Position numbers and translations under genes: made by a program
Notes under the pieces: model-generated
Seen by the model: the letters and a program-made list of their open reading frames with translations, nothing else
The model's database searches: none
Told to the model about the DNA's origin: nothing
Shown here: piece by piece, positions 12,681 through 23,727 of the stretch
Layout of the letters: each line of letters starts with the position of its first letter
Position numbering within the stretch: the stretch's first letter is position 1
Assembly: GCA_935421135.1 (NCBI GenBank)
Contig: OW285192.1
Location: 3,701,501-3,765,500, forward strand
DNA from: Bugulina stolonifera
Taxonomy: Eukaryota > Bryozoa > Gymnolaemata > Cheilostomatida > Bugulidae
Reading direction: 5' to 3'
Length of the DNA stretch: 64,000 nucleotides

Positions 12681-13526
12681 AGACATACAATTATTAATGC
12701 ACAATGATTTTTGCTACCTAACTAGTCTTTAACAGTAGGTTGGAGACAGAGCAATATCCAAGCACCTTGTTTTATCTCATGGGAGGGCATGCCATGATAC
12801 AGCAAGTACACCAGGTGTCCCCAACACGTGGTGCATCTACTAGAAGGTGTTATATAATTTATATGTTAAATAGATTATTGTAGTGACATAACCTTCAGTG
12901 GTACATGTCTATTATATTACCATGGTGTGGCCATTCATTGCTTTTAATCAAACTGCTCCCAACAGTGCTGTCATTCCAAGTATGTACCATTATACTGTCT
13001 AATGTGCATATTTATATAATCATAATAAATCCTGTAACAAAAATAACATTGTTTTATAAACAATTGCATTATATATCTCCATTTCGTGTTTAGGCTATAC
13101 ATTGTAGATTTTGGGATCTGGCAGAGTGCGTCTGAGGTGTTGAAAGTGTAGTTTTCTGCTGTGTAGGCACACCCCAAGGTATAGTTATGGTATAGTGCAC
13201 GGTGTATCTGATGGGCGTGGTATGTAAGTACATGACTGTAGGTTAGTCGAATCTGGAAGTAGTACATATGACATGAACATTGTACATGTATTTTAGATGC
13301 CATTGTCAGACATGTCATATGCTGCTTTTGTACCAGATGTTTTCTATTCTAACTGGATTACTCTCCTACTGTTGTGTTAAACTGAACCATTAGGCATACA
13401 TAATTGTGACAAAACGCATGACATCTTATCTGTTATGTTTTTGAGCGAGGGCAATAGCATGAGCTGTGCAGGTGGGGACAACTTGACATTTTAGCTCACC
13501 CGTATTAGACAATACAATTATAATAT

Positions 13527-14332
13527 TGTAATGGTTTCTGTGATTTGGTGCGGTCGTCCTTGGACAACTATCGACCCAGAAATGAAGTGCCTATGAGTGG
13601 TAATAGGACTTCGCATTACATGAAAGATCGAGCGGTCTCAGTAGCCCAAAAACTACCAAAGACGACCCATCTGGTCCCGAGTCTGACCTTCAGACTATAC
13701 TATGAAAGAGAGTGATCCGACCTAGTAGGCGGTTCGCTAAGCGAATGACCTGACAAAAGGAAGTGAAAGTCTCTGTATCAAGTATAGATGTGTCTTTATT
13801 GAAAGCCAAGTGAAGACTGAGACAATGAACAGTAAAACAGTGCCCTTTATATAGTATAAGGACTTCCGGCCGACGTGACGTCGGGAAAAGACGACGTGTG
13901 GTCGTCCGGAAGTTGCGCAACAAGATGGCCGCCGGAAGCCCGACGGCCGACCCAAAATAGATCGGGTTCTACAAAAGTTGCTTATAATGGTCCAATTCGT
14001 GTACAAAATGAATATCAATGGATTCTGAGAGGTCGGGCCTCTGTACATGGGTATAAAAGGCATTAAAAGACTTAGTTATAATCATGTAACTATATACAAT
14101 AATATAGGAGAACAATACATGAATAAGTAACGAGTATAAACACATGGAGACACGTATATAGACAGTAATTAATGGTTTAACATGCAATGCAATTGAATAT
14201 AAGTATACGAACAGCTAATTGTGAGAGTGTGAGTGTCAGATGAGTAGTGCTGTAACAACTACTAGGCACTTAGGGTGCGGTGGAGCTTCGTCCGGTAGTT
14301 GGAGTCGTATACAAATGTCCTGTACCATTACA
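13527..14332 (-). mobile_element. solo LTR, same family as the 47.5-kb element
   Basis: It is the inverse of the 808-bp LTRs at 47545 and 52405, ending in TGTAATGG...CCATTACA. It is flanked by ATAT on both sides (13523-13526 and 14333-14336), a 4-bp target duplication. It is more diverged than the two LTRs are from each other, so it is older. No internal sequence is present, which fits LTR-LTR recombination. Confidence 0.92.
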
Positions 14333-14336
14333 ATAT

Positions 14337-15671
14337 ACGTCTAATCAGTATTTTGGCCAATCTACCAACATTTTATTAGCATTATTTTGACAACTGCTGA
14401 GTGTCCACTGCAGGTAAAAATTCCAGTCACCTTGTGGAAAACAATCAAATAATTACCAACTGGTACATGTACATTATATAAACATTCCGTCACGTTTTGA
14501 TAGAAGCATAATCATATTGGTTATATGACTGAGCAAGATCCAGCATTAAGATATTGAACCAAATGTTTATTAATTTATTAATTGCTTTATTTTCAAATTT
14601 ACTCTTAAGTAATTTAAATGTTTAAGAAGTATTGATTTGTACGTTATAGCTAGAAGCCAGAGCCATTTGTTTATGCGTTACTAGGCAAAAATATATTTCT
14701 CTGTAATTCTAAACGTATCATTAGAGAATCACTTGGGATGATATGCTAGCAGACCTAATAAATTATTTATTTTGCTCCAAACTGTGACTATTAGACAAAA
14801 TGTTGCATGATGTATGATAATTCCGTGAATTTGAAATTCAGTTAACAACGAATGCAGTTGCTACCTACAAGATGAATAGGGTAAGTGGTAGCTACACTTT
14901 TTTGACATCTCTCATGATAGCAAAAATTGAGGCACTTATGAAGTGCAATCTTACAACATTACTTTAACAAGCAGACGTACATGTACATGTGAATGTTCAT
15001 AGCATGCGTTGTGTCAATCATTGTGCTCTAATAATTGGTACACGGAGTTTCATATGTAAAGTGTAGTAAACAAGACACTGGCAGAAGAAATGTCATGTAG
15101 TGTCAGTAATAGCTGTACCTCAGATTACATGTAGGCTACAATGTATTAATTGGGATTGCATTGAGGTTTTCCAGCATGAATTTGGAGTAATACCAAACAC
15201 ATTTTTGTTGATGCTGGTGTGAAAAAAGTGGCTGACTGGTGAATGTGAACGCTTGTCCTTTTGAATAGATAAGACGACATTGAGATTGAAATTAACATGA
15301 AGGTATAACCTGAAAAATATGTAATAGAGGTTGTAGATCACACAAATATAGTTTCACATGTATCATCAGCTGACTGGTCACCTTTATGAACTCATTGGAG
15401 ATGCAGCGATCTTTACATTTCAGATTGAAGAATGCATATGTACATAATCTACATTTTGCACTGTACTGCAGTACTGTTCCCTTTCCGGAATACTGAATAA
15501 ATACTGGCATGTTTATGTATATAACATTCTCTCAATAACAGGGTTTATGACTATTTCTCATTTTTCTGTTTTTTTTTATATAATCAACTTGTCTCATCAA
15601 CCATGTGAATGAATTGAAAGTGAGCCAGTCAGCGGTACGACCAGTGTATAATATATTTGTAGATAGTCCCA
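14337..15671. other. intergenic, no gene recognised
   Basis: AT-rich sequence between the solo LTR and the first Kv gene. I see no exon with codon structure. The Kv promoter and 5' UTR presumably lie at the right end. Confidence 0.5.
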
Positions 15672-17657
15672 ATGCAGAACCAGCAAAGCTATTTTGGATT
15701 GAACCAAACATACAACATGGAGAAAAGTAGATTACCATCGGCTACCTCCATCATGATTAATGTTTCTGGACAGAGATTTGTCACTTCCACCTCGACCCTG
15801 TTAAGGTACCCAGATACCAGACTCGGCAAACTGGCACGGCCACCTCTTACCACAACCACCTTCTCTTTCGAAGGGGACACAGACATATTCAAAGAGATAC
15901 TTAAATTCTACACCACAGACGAGCTTCATTGTCCTAAGAACATCTGCTTCTCAGATTTCAAAAACCATTTAAAGTTCTGGGGCATTGATACAGATTACAT
16001 ATCTGATTGCTGTTCTGGAGAACTTGTGGAGGAGAAAGAGATGGAGAGACAGTTTCAGTTTTTTGAAAGGCGAATCCGAGTTATCAAACCTTTACGTGGA
16101 TACACTCGAATGAGATATAACATCTGGAACTTTCTCACGGATCCCTATGGACCCGATACTAAAGGAAAAACTGCTTCTAAGATGTGGGCTCTAATATACT
16201 TCCTTATGTCTTTCTTCTGTAGCGTCTACATAGCATTGTATAGTATTAAAGGTGTGTTTAATGGCAACGTCTCTGGTCTTAATGAATCAACAGCAGTAAC
16301 TTTAACCGAAGACACAACCACTATAATAGCCCAGACTTCTACCCACCTTCTGGAAACGCCCAATGTGCACGATATGTTACAATAGCTATTTCCGAAAGCG
16401 GGAGAGTCATTGCAACTATTAACGCTGGGATTATGGGGTTTTTCGCAATAGAAATATGTGTCCGATTCATTTCCTGCCTGGATAAACCTTATTTCTTCAA
16501 ATCTTTGAATGGGATGGATTTGCTGCTCTCCTGTCTTGAGGTCATCTGCTTCTTTTACGAACATATCATGACGTACGTAGTAATAGGCATAAACAATATG
16601 GATACCATTAAACCGATATACTGCCGACTAGGAACTAGCAGCATTCTCCTGTCTCTTATGGTTAAACAGTTCAGATGCATCAGGATCCTAAGCTATGCTT
16701 CTCTCTATAAGTAAGTAAACAGTCAATGGTGTGGTAGTCTAGTTTCCAAGATTCCTCACCGCTGAACCTACATACCAATATATTTTAAATGTATATCATC
16801 TCGTTATATGACCATTGTCGGTATGTTTTCAGTGGGTTGAAGGTGTTGCTGCTGACTCTGTACAGAAGTAAGAGGGAGATCCTGCTCCTCATAGTTCTCT
16901 TAGGGATTGCTGTACTTGTATTTGGACCATTCGCTTACTACTCTGACATATCAACCACGTCACTTCATAAGAATAAGATTGTGGATGTACCAACAGGTTA
17001 GCCCAATCATTAGACTACTAAGGTGTGGAGGTTAGGGATGCGCAAATAAACATACCTGTATCTGTGTAACTAGGAATAATTAGTGACTTGTTTTGTTGTG
17101 ACCCGCAGGAGAACATGACTTCATTTTAAAGGATAAAGGTTTGGTAAAGTGTTCATGTATAATAATTTATTCCAATAAATCGTGTAGACTCAATGTGACA
17201 CATATGCTACATTTATTCCGTGCTTTTGTTGTAAGCTATACAAGCATATCATGGTGTGACCAAAGCATCGAACACACGGGAGTACATGGGCTACATTCTG
17301 GTCCCCCATGCATTCCCTCCCTTCTACTGCCTAGACATCTGCTCAATTCTGTGTATTGTAGCCTATTGGTTAATCCTAACAACGATGACAACAGTTGGGT
17401 ACGGTGACATATACCCCTCAACGATTGGTGGATATGTGGTTATGGTAATAGTAATGATAGTCGGACTGATGGTCACAGCTCTGCCAGTGGCTATCATTGG
17501 AGGAAATTTTACTATTGTGTACGAGTATAATGATAAGAGAAATAAAAGACTCAACTCTGTCAAAGCAAGGAGAACAGACTCTGCCCTCTCAGCCAGCGAT
17601 GACACCTCCATCACCGAGATGGATGAACAGCTTGAGGAAGTTATTATAATAAAGTGA
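15672..17657 (+). CDS. voltage-gated potassium channel (Kv), paralogue A, frame broken in the S1-S2 loop
   Basis: Exons: 15672-16710, 16833-16996, 17362-17657, with introns at the same places and phases as paralogue B. ATGs at 15672 and 15717 are in frame; the second matches B's start. An N-terminal T1 tetramerisation domain has the zinc motif HX5CX20CC, followed by S1-S4, S5, pore with TVGYGD and S6 with ALPVA. S4 keeps only K-x2-R-x2-R. Exon 1 changes frame: the T1-S1 frame runs to a stop at about 16385, while S2-S4 is open in another frame from 16286. From 15717, exon 1 is 994 nt where phase demands a remainder of 2. Either one base is lost in the variable S1-S2 loop, or a GT...AG intron of 83 nt (16252-16334) is removed. 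Domain calls are firm; functionality is not. Confidence 0.85.
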
Positions 17658-19120
17658 CTATGAGTGCACATTGTATACACATGTTCTTTTCACATGAGAC
17701 ATGAGCAGAAAAACTATATAAATATATTATATGTATAAATTATTCATATATAATGCATTTATAATTTATCTATCTATTTATCTCATCTCATTTCCGACGA
17801 GCTTTGTATGTTATATTTAAAATCTATGTAACTACTGTATGATGGTCATAATGCTGTACCTTACATTTTACTACTGACCATAGAGTGTACAGTCATGGTA
17901 AATGACTGCGGGAAGATAGAATGCTACAAATGTATGTGTTTGATGTGTGATGCACGTTGCAAAATGATATATGGGGCTAAGATGGCTTCTATATGCAAGT
18001 GTATGCACTCACTGAAATGCATGTTGTACCAACTATCGTATATGTACTTACATCAGTCACCAGTAAATATAGCAATGTCCTGATTAATTATACTTCACCA
18101 TTATGTATAGCTGTCTTCTTGGCATAGACCTAAGATAAACTGTGCATGTAATGCATGCATATTTTACTTTGTTCATTTTATAATTTTTGAAAAGAAGGCT
18201 GCAATCTGTTCATGAGAAGTCAGACAGTGTTTTATGTGGGCATGATAGTAAAGCCTGTGTATGGATAAAAATGTATCAATTATATTACATGTATATTAAC
18301 ATAAGGAAACTGTTACTATTTTATACAGGAAGATTATTTAAACTGAAATAACAAAATCAATACAAGGTTTCATATTGGTTGATGTCAATGACCAAGTCTT
18401 GGAGATTAACTCAAGGATCTAATTAAAAGGTTTCTCAATAATATCAGCATGTGTAGACCCTACATTGTATAATTATTTATCATATCCAATCACATATTGT
18501 CATGAATGCGCTTTGTATTGTCTAAGATGTGAAAATATTGGAATACAGTGCATTATCAATTTAGATATGCAGTTATATCTCTTTCAACTACATGTAGTTC
18601 CTAAAAAAGATTGTCTAACTTGTACAACAAATGGAATGCTTCATCTAGAAATCATTCTTGTCAACTCTTTAATACAAGCATTCTACGACTGTTGCCGGTT
18701 GTATCTTCAAAGTTATTTCCTCTCAATTGTAGAAGAAACAGCATTACATAGAAGATACGGTAATATACAAATGCACATCCTATTAACGTGACCAACACCA
18801 TTTCAGTCTCACTCTCAAGACTGACTAACAAGCAGGTTAGTGGAATACTGTGATGTACATGTACATGTACACAATACTGTTCTTTATTCCATTTACAAGG
18901 CAGACACTGACAGTGTGATGGTGGATGATACCCTGGACACTCATAAGCTATAATTGATCATAATCAGGTTGAGAGAGGACAACTTTCAATTATGATCAAT
19001 AACTCAATAACTTGAGTGCCCTCTGTCTAAGTTATATCTGACACGTTATTATCCTCTATAAACTGGGCTATTAGAGAGTCTTGCCATGTTGGACATCCAT
19101 TTGAAGTTATAGTGATGACA
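17658..19120. other. intergenic between convergent Kv genes
   Basis: Holds the 3' ends of both Kv genes. It contains an imperfect palindrome at about 18950-19003 (ATTGATCATAAT...ATTATGATCAAT around GAGAGGACAACTTT) and an ACATGTACATGTACA run near 18855. No other gene is seen. Confidence 0.5.
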
Positions 19121-21258
19121 TCACTTGATAACAATCACCTCCTCTAAGTCAAGGTCACCTTCGCTATACGGAGTTATCTTACCACACATTTCCTTTAGTT
19201 GCTCGGACTCCTTCTTAACTGCAGATTTGAGTCGTTTATTTCTCTTATCATTATACTCGTACACAATAGTAAAGTTTCCTCCAATAATAGCCACTGGCAG
19301 AGCTGTGACCATCAGTCCGACTATCATTACTATTACCATAACCACATATCCACCAATCGTTGAGGGGTATATATCACCGTACCCAACTGTTGTCATCGTG
19401 GACATTATCAACCAATAAGCTGCAAGATACAATTATGCAATGTTGTGTTATACAAAGTCATTATTAATTATCAGACACCCAAATAGGCACATGTTATGCT
19501 GATTTTTGTAAGCAAATTTGAGAAGGTAGTTTTATAAAAAAACGAATTTAAACGCCTGCTGTCAAAAGTTCTTAAAAATACATGCTTCCAATTTTGACTC
19601 CTCCTCAACATTATGATATATTTAATTTTATGAAGCAAATACTAAAAGTCAGCGGTAATAATGGTATACACTCAGCAATAGTTTTCATCTTCATATTATA
19701 GCAATAAGATAAACACACGAAAATGCGTCAGATTAGAGACTATTAGGATGTTATTATAGACTATTGTGTATTATTATAATTTCAACAGTAAACTTACCCA
19801 GTGGTACACTGCCTATAGTTTTCGGTGTAGTCCGGTACCTTCCATTATCAGAATAATAGACAAGAGGACCAAATACAAGAACAGCAATGGCTAACAGGAC
19901 AATCAACAGCAGAATTTCTCTCCAGCTTCTGTACAGTGTCAGCAACAGTACTTTCAGCCCACTAAAATGTGTCAAAACTGATGAAGAATAAGTTCTCTTT
20001 CAATGATAATTAAAAATATGCATTTTCAACTGTTTACTCTAATGACCTTTCATATTCAAATGCTCAAAGTATCAACTAATCGTAATTGGCTATTATCACT
20101 AGCATTTGTTAGACTGGCATGGTTACTGGCAGGATAAACGTTTACTCTAATATATCAAATGTGCTTGGCTACTTTCCAATGATCTACACACTTTACTGTG
20201 AATACTCAAGGTAATAAATTACCACCAGTGTCTAAAGATTGCGATAGTGCAGTCCATAAACACAAAAGATCACAAGAGTGCATCGTAGAAAGTTACCTGT
20301 ACAAAGATGCATAGCTGAGGAATCTAATGCACCGTGCCTGCTTTATCATAATAGTTAGAATGACGAGGGTAGAACCAATACGACACACGATTGGATCAAT
20401 GTCCTCCACTGGTTTCCGACCTATTAATGCGAAGTCCAATGTTGATTGATAGACAAAACCAAACACCTCCAGGAGAGATATAGCCAGGTCTAAACAGTTT
20501 ACCGATTTCAAAAAGAATCTCTTCTCCGGACAGCTTATAAATCTAACCAAAATTTCGATGAAAAAGAAAGTTGTAATTGAAAAGTTGAATATTGACAGCC
20601 TTATTGCGAGGGTAGAGAATTGACTTGCAACATATTGTTCACAAAACAGAGTCTCATTGGCTGACTTGGTCTCATTTGTCATTTTGCTCTTATCGTTTAC
20701 GCTCTCTTCCACATCCCAAAGATGATCTATGCTGAAGAGAGTGATGTAGACGCTGCACAAGAAAGTGATGAAGAAGTAGAAGACAGCCCACATCTTAGAA
20801 GCAGTTTTTCCTTTAGTATCTGGCCCAGAAGGGTCAGTGAGAAAGTTCCAGATGTTATATCGGATCCGAGTGTATCCACGTAAAGGTTTGGTAACATGGA
20901 TTCGTCTTTCAAAGAACTGAAACTGTCTCTCAATCTCTTTTTCCTCCACAAGTTCTCCAGAACAACAATCAGATATGTAATCTGTATCAATGCCCCAGAA
21001 CTTTAGATGATTTCTAAAATCTGAGAAGCAGATGTTCTTAGGACAATGAAGCTCGTCTGTGGTGTAGAATTTAAGTATCTCTTTGAATATGTCTGTGTCG
21101 CCTTCGAAAGAGAAGGTGGTGGCGGTGAGAGGTGACCGTACCAATTTGCCGAGTCTGGTATCTGGGTACCTTAACAAGGTCGAGGTGGAAGTGACAAATC
21201 TCTGTCCAGAAACATTAATCATGATGGAGGTCGCCGATGGTGACCCTCCCTTCTCCAT
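19121..21258 (-). CDS. voltage-gated potassium channel (Kv), paralogue B, intact
   Basis: Exons on the minus strand: 21258-20297, 19961-19798, 19419-19121, totalling 1425 nt and 474 residues with matching phases (2, then 1). T1 domain at about residues 10-110 with H71, C77, C98, C99 forming HX5CX20CC, the zinc-site pattern of Kv2/Kv3/Kv4 rather than Kv1. S1 begins near residue 160. The S1-S2 loop has N-glycosylation sequons. S4 has K306, R309 and R312; the positions aligned with Shaker R1 and K5 are Ile303 and Ser315. The selectivity filter TVGYGD is at 386-391. S6 has ALPVAIIGGNF, so the second Pro of the usual PVP gate is Ala. Product: tetrameric plasma-membrane K+ channel subunit. Frame is open upstream of the ATG but without another ATG. 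Confidence 0.92.
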
Positions 21259-21315
21259 ACTGTGATAAAGTTTCTGATGATGGCTCTGGGGTCTATTTAT
21301 CGGTACTGGACTCAC

Positions 21316-23727
21316 CTAACAGAACACATTTGCAATGTATAATGATAACTTACACTGTATAATAACTATTATACAATATTATGTATTATGTAATATGGTA
21401 AAATATATTATTTCAACCATTTTCACTATTCCATGTATAATATTTAAACAAAACTTAGCATAGATTTTAAACAATAGCAATACTTCTCATGCCGCTGTCC
21501 GTACCTTGTTCATATTTAGTGCCTAAATACAGAGGAGAAAGCTTCCCAAAAGGAGATACGTTGTGAGCTACATGTAGCAAAAGCAGAAATAAATACATTT
21601 AAATGCATCGTCATCTCTATTATCAATTTTTTTTGTATAAAAAGCATGAATAATGCATGCGTATATTATTATGATATTCAAATACAATAGTATTGCATAT
21701 TATACACAAGCTTCAAATGTACATAACATTATGTATTTAACCATGTTAAAATAGACTATTTTTAGCTAAAAGCTAATGAGTAAAATATTCTCTATGTGCT
21801 CAAAATCCAAACAAATATTACGCATGTTAGACACTGCTTTTTCATTTCACAGTAATAATTTATTAGGTTTAATTTCTCAGCAAACATAATTGTTTTGGTT
21901 GCATAATAAATCAATTAACCAATGAGTATTCAATTATATCTGTATTTATTTTATACTTTAAACAAGCCAACATAATTGAAACTACTTTTGCCAATAGCCT
22001 CCAATATGCAGAGCCACTATTCAGTAGTGTCTAATTTATATCAAGTAAAAAACAGTGAGGTAGGATAACACAAATTCATAGAATTCCCATGTAATATTAT
22101 ATATAGCCTTATTGGTGGATAAAATATTATAGGCAATAGAATACATGTTACAAAAATAGGCTATATTTAGTTTTTACATGTGCATGTATATTGTTTGAAC
22201 AGGTAGTTGTAATGAATAGGTAGAAAAGTGGTTTAACTTTATTGCCTTAACTATTGGTAGAATGGCTATCTACAATTACTAATAGCAGAGTATTAACCTA
22301 AGAGGATAGTGTTTTAACATCATAAAATATTAATTCTTTATTTATGTTAAAACCTGTATTTCAAATTTTGTAGTATAAAATCGATATGGTCTGCCGTATT
22401 CTATTGCTCCTATATACTGGCATATGTTTTGACATTGAGACATGCATGTACAGACACGTGCCACAAAGGTGTAGGTGACAGGTGTGTCCCTTATGTGATA
22501 CAGTAACATGTAATGACTTGACTAGTTGAAATATGGAGGCCAGTAATATTGCGATGAAATCGACATTTAATATTTGAAATTTTACATATACATTATACAC
22601 GTGTAAATTGTATCTTATTGCATGGTTGTAACAGGCTGAGTGCCTCTTTAACTGTAAACATGTTGTTTTGTAGGAAATTGACAATCCTTCATAATGTTTT
22701 CTATTATACCGAGCCTAGAAGGCCGACCTTAGGAAAGTTGGTTCTATTCGCTCTTCTCGATAGCTACTTAATGAAATTATCTGATTATTCGCAACACCGA
22801 CTGACTGTTGGTAATTTTTCTGCAGGAAACTATCAGAAGCAGCTTTTGTATAATTTTGTATGCAGTTCAGCTGTCTACTGGAGCTCAATAAAATCACAAC
22901 TAAATTCTGCATAAAGAACCGGAGTTATCTCTTCTAAACTAGTAAGTTCTTAGCCTAAGTCCCTTGGGACTAACAGCCAAAGTGCTGGCATAAACTAGTA
23001 AGTTTTTAGCCTAAGTCCCTTGGGACCAACAGCCAAAGTGCTTGGATAAACTAGGTAGAGCACATGTTGACTACATATACATGTTAGGACACTCGGACCC
23101 TATGGGTCAGCTTAGCACTCTATTCAGCACACAATAAATTATCTCACACTCAGCGCATGTAATAGGGAGAAACTAACAGACCAATCTAAGTTCTCTACAG
23201 TGCTCTAACCTACATGCGATGTTACTACATCTAGTTAGTGTTGATAGATAACAAGGCTACCTTGGTATCCACTATCATGGAGGTGTCACACTATTTTATC
23301 ATATATTAGGTACTATTGTGAAATCTCACTCGAAAATTTGTAACTTTGCCAATAATTAGAGCTTTGAAATATTTTTTATTGATGTGATATAGATCTAAGT
23401 ATTACATCGAAATTTTGGTAGAAAATGTAAAGTATGTGTCTCATAATAAATAAAAAATGAGCTACTAGAGAATTATTTCCTCTATTTTCAAGTCTCTGTT
23501 CTACAGCAGAATAAAATTCAGCTTTAATAATCTATTCACAAACTATCGGAATGACTCCGTGTCCCATGGCAATACTATTGCTACTCCGTGTCCCATGACA
23601 ATACCATTGTTACTCCGCTGATTCATACGTCATGGCCTATGAGCTCCGTTCTGTAACTGTGGCTACATAGTGATAGTCCAAAGGGGAAGCTCCGCAAGTA
23701 GAAGACCATTAGATATACCGTTACCTA
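21316..23727. other. intergenic, no gene recognised
   Basis: AT-rich. It holds a two-copy tandem at 22938-23045 and a short three-unit tandem (ACTCCGTGTCCCATG) near 23551-23620. The 98-codon frame at 22618 matches nothing I know and lacks splice context. Confidence 0.45.
22938..23045. repeat. 58-bp tandem duplication
   Basis: AACTAGTAAGTT(C/T)TTAGCC and the following bases through CAGCCAAAGTGC occur twice in a row with few differences. Confidence 0.8.

Noticed and set aside
17141..17407. Extra Kv exon upstream of the pore exon
   Set aside because: Frames here do not resemble the pore turret, while the direct join from 16996 to 17362 matches paralogue B exactly in phase and sequence.
22618..22914. 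98-codon forward frame
   Set aside because: No recognised domain, no splice context and AT-rich surroundings; chance cannot be excluded.
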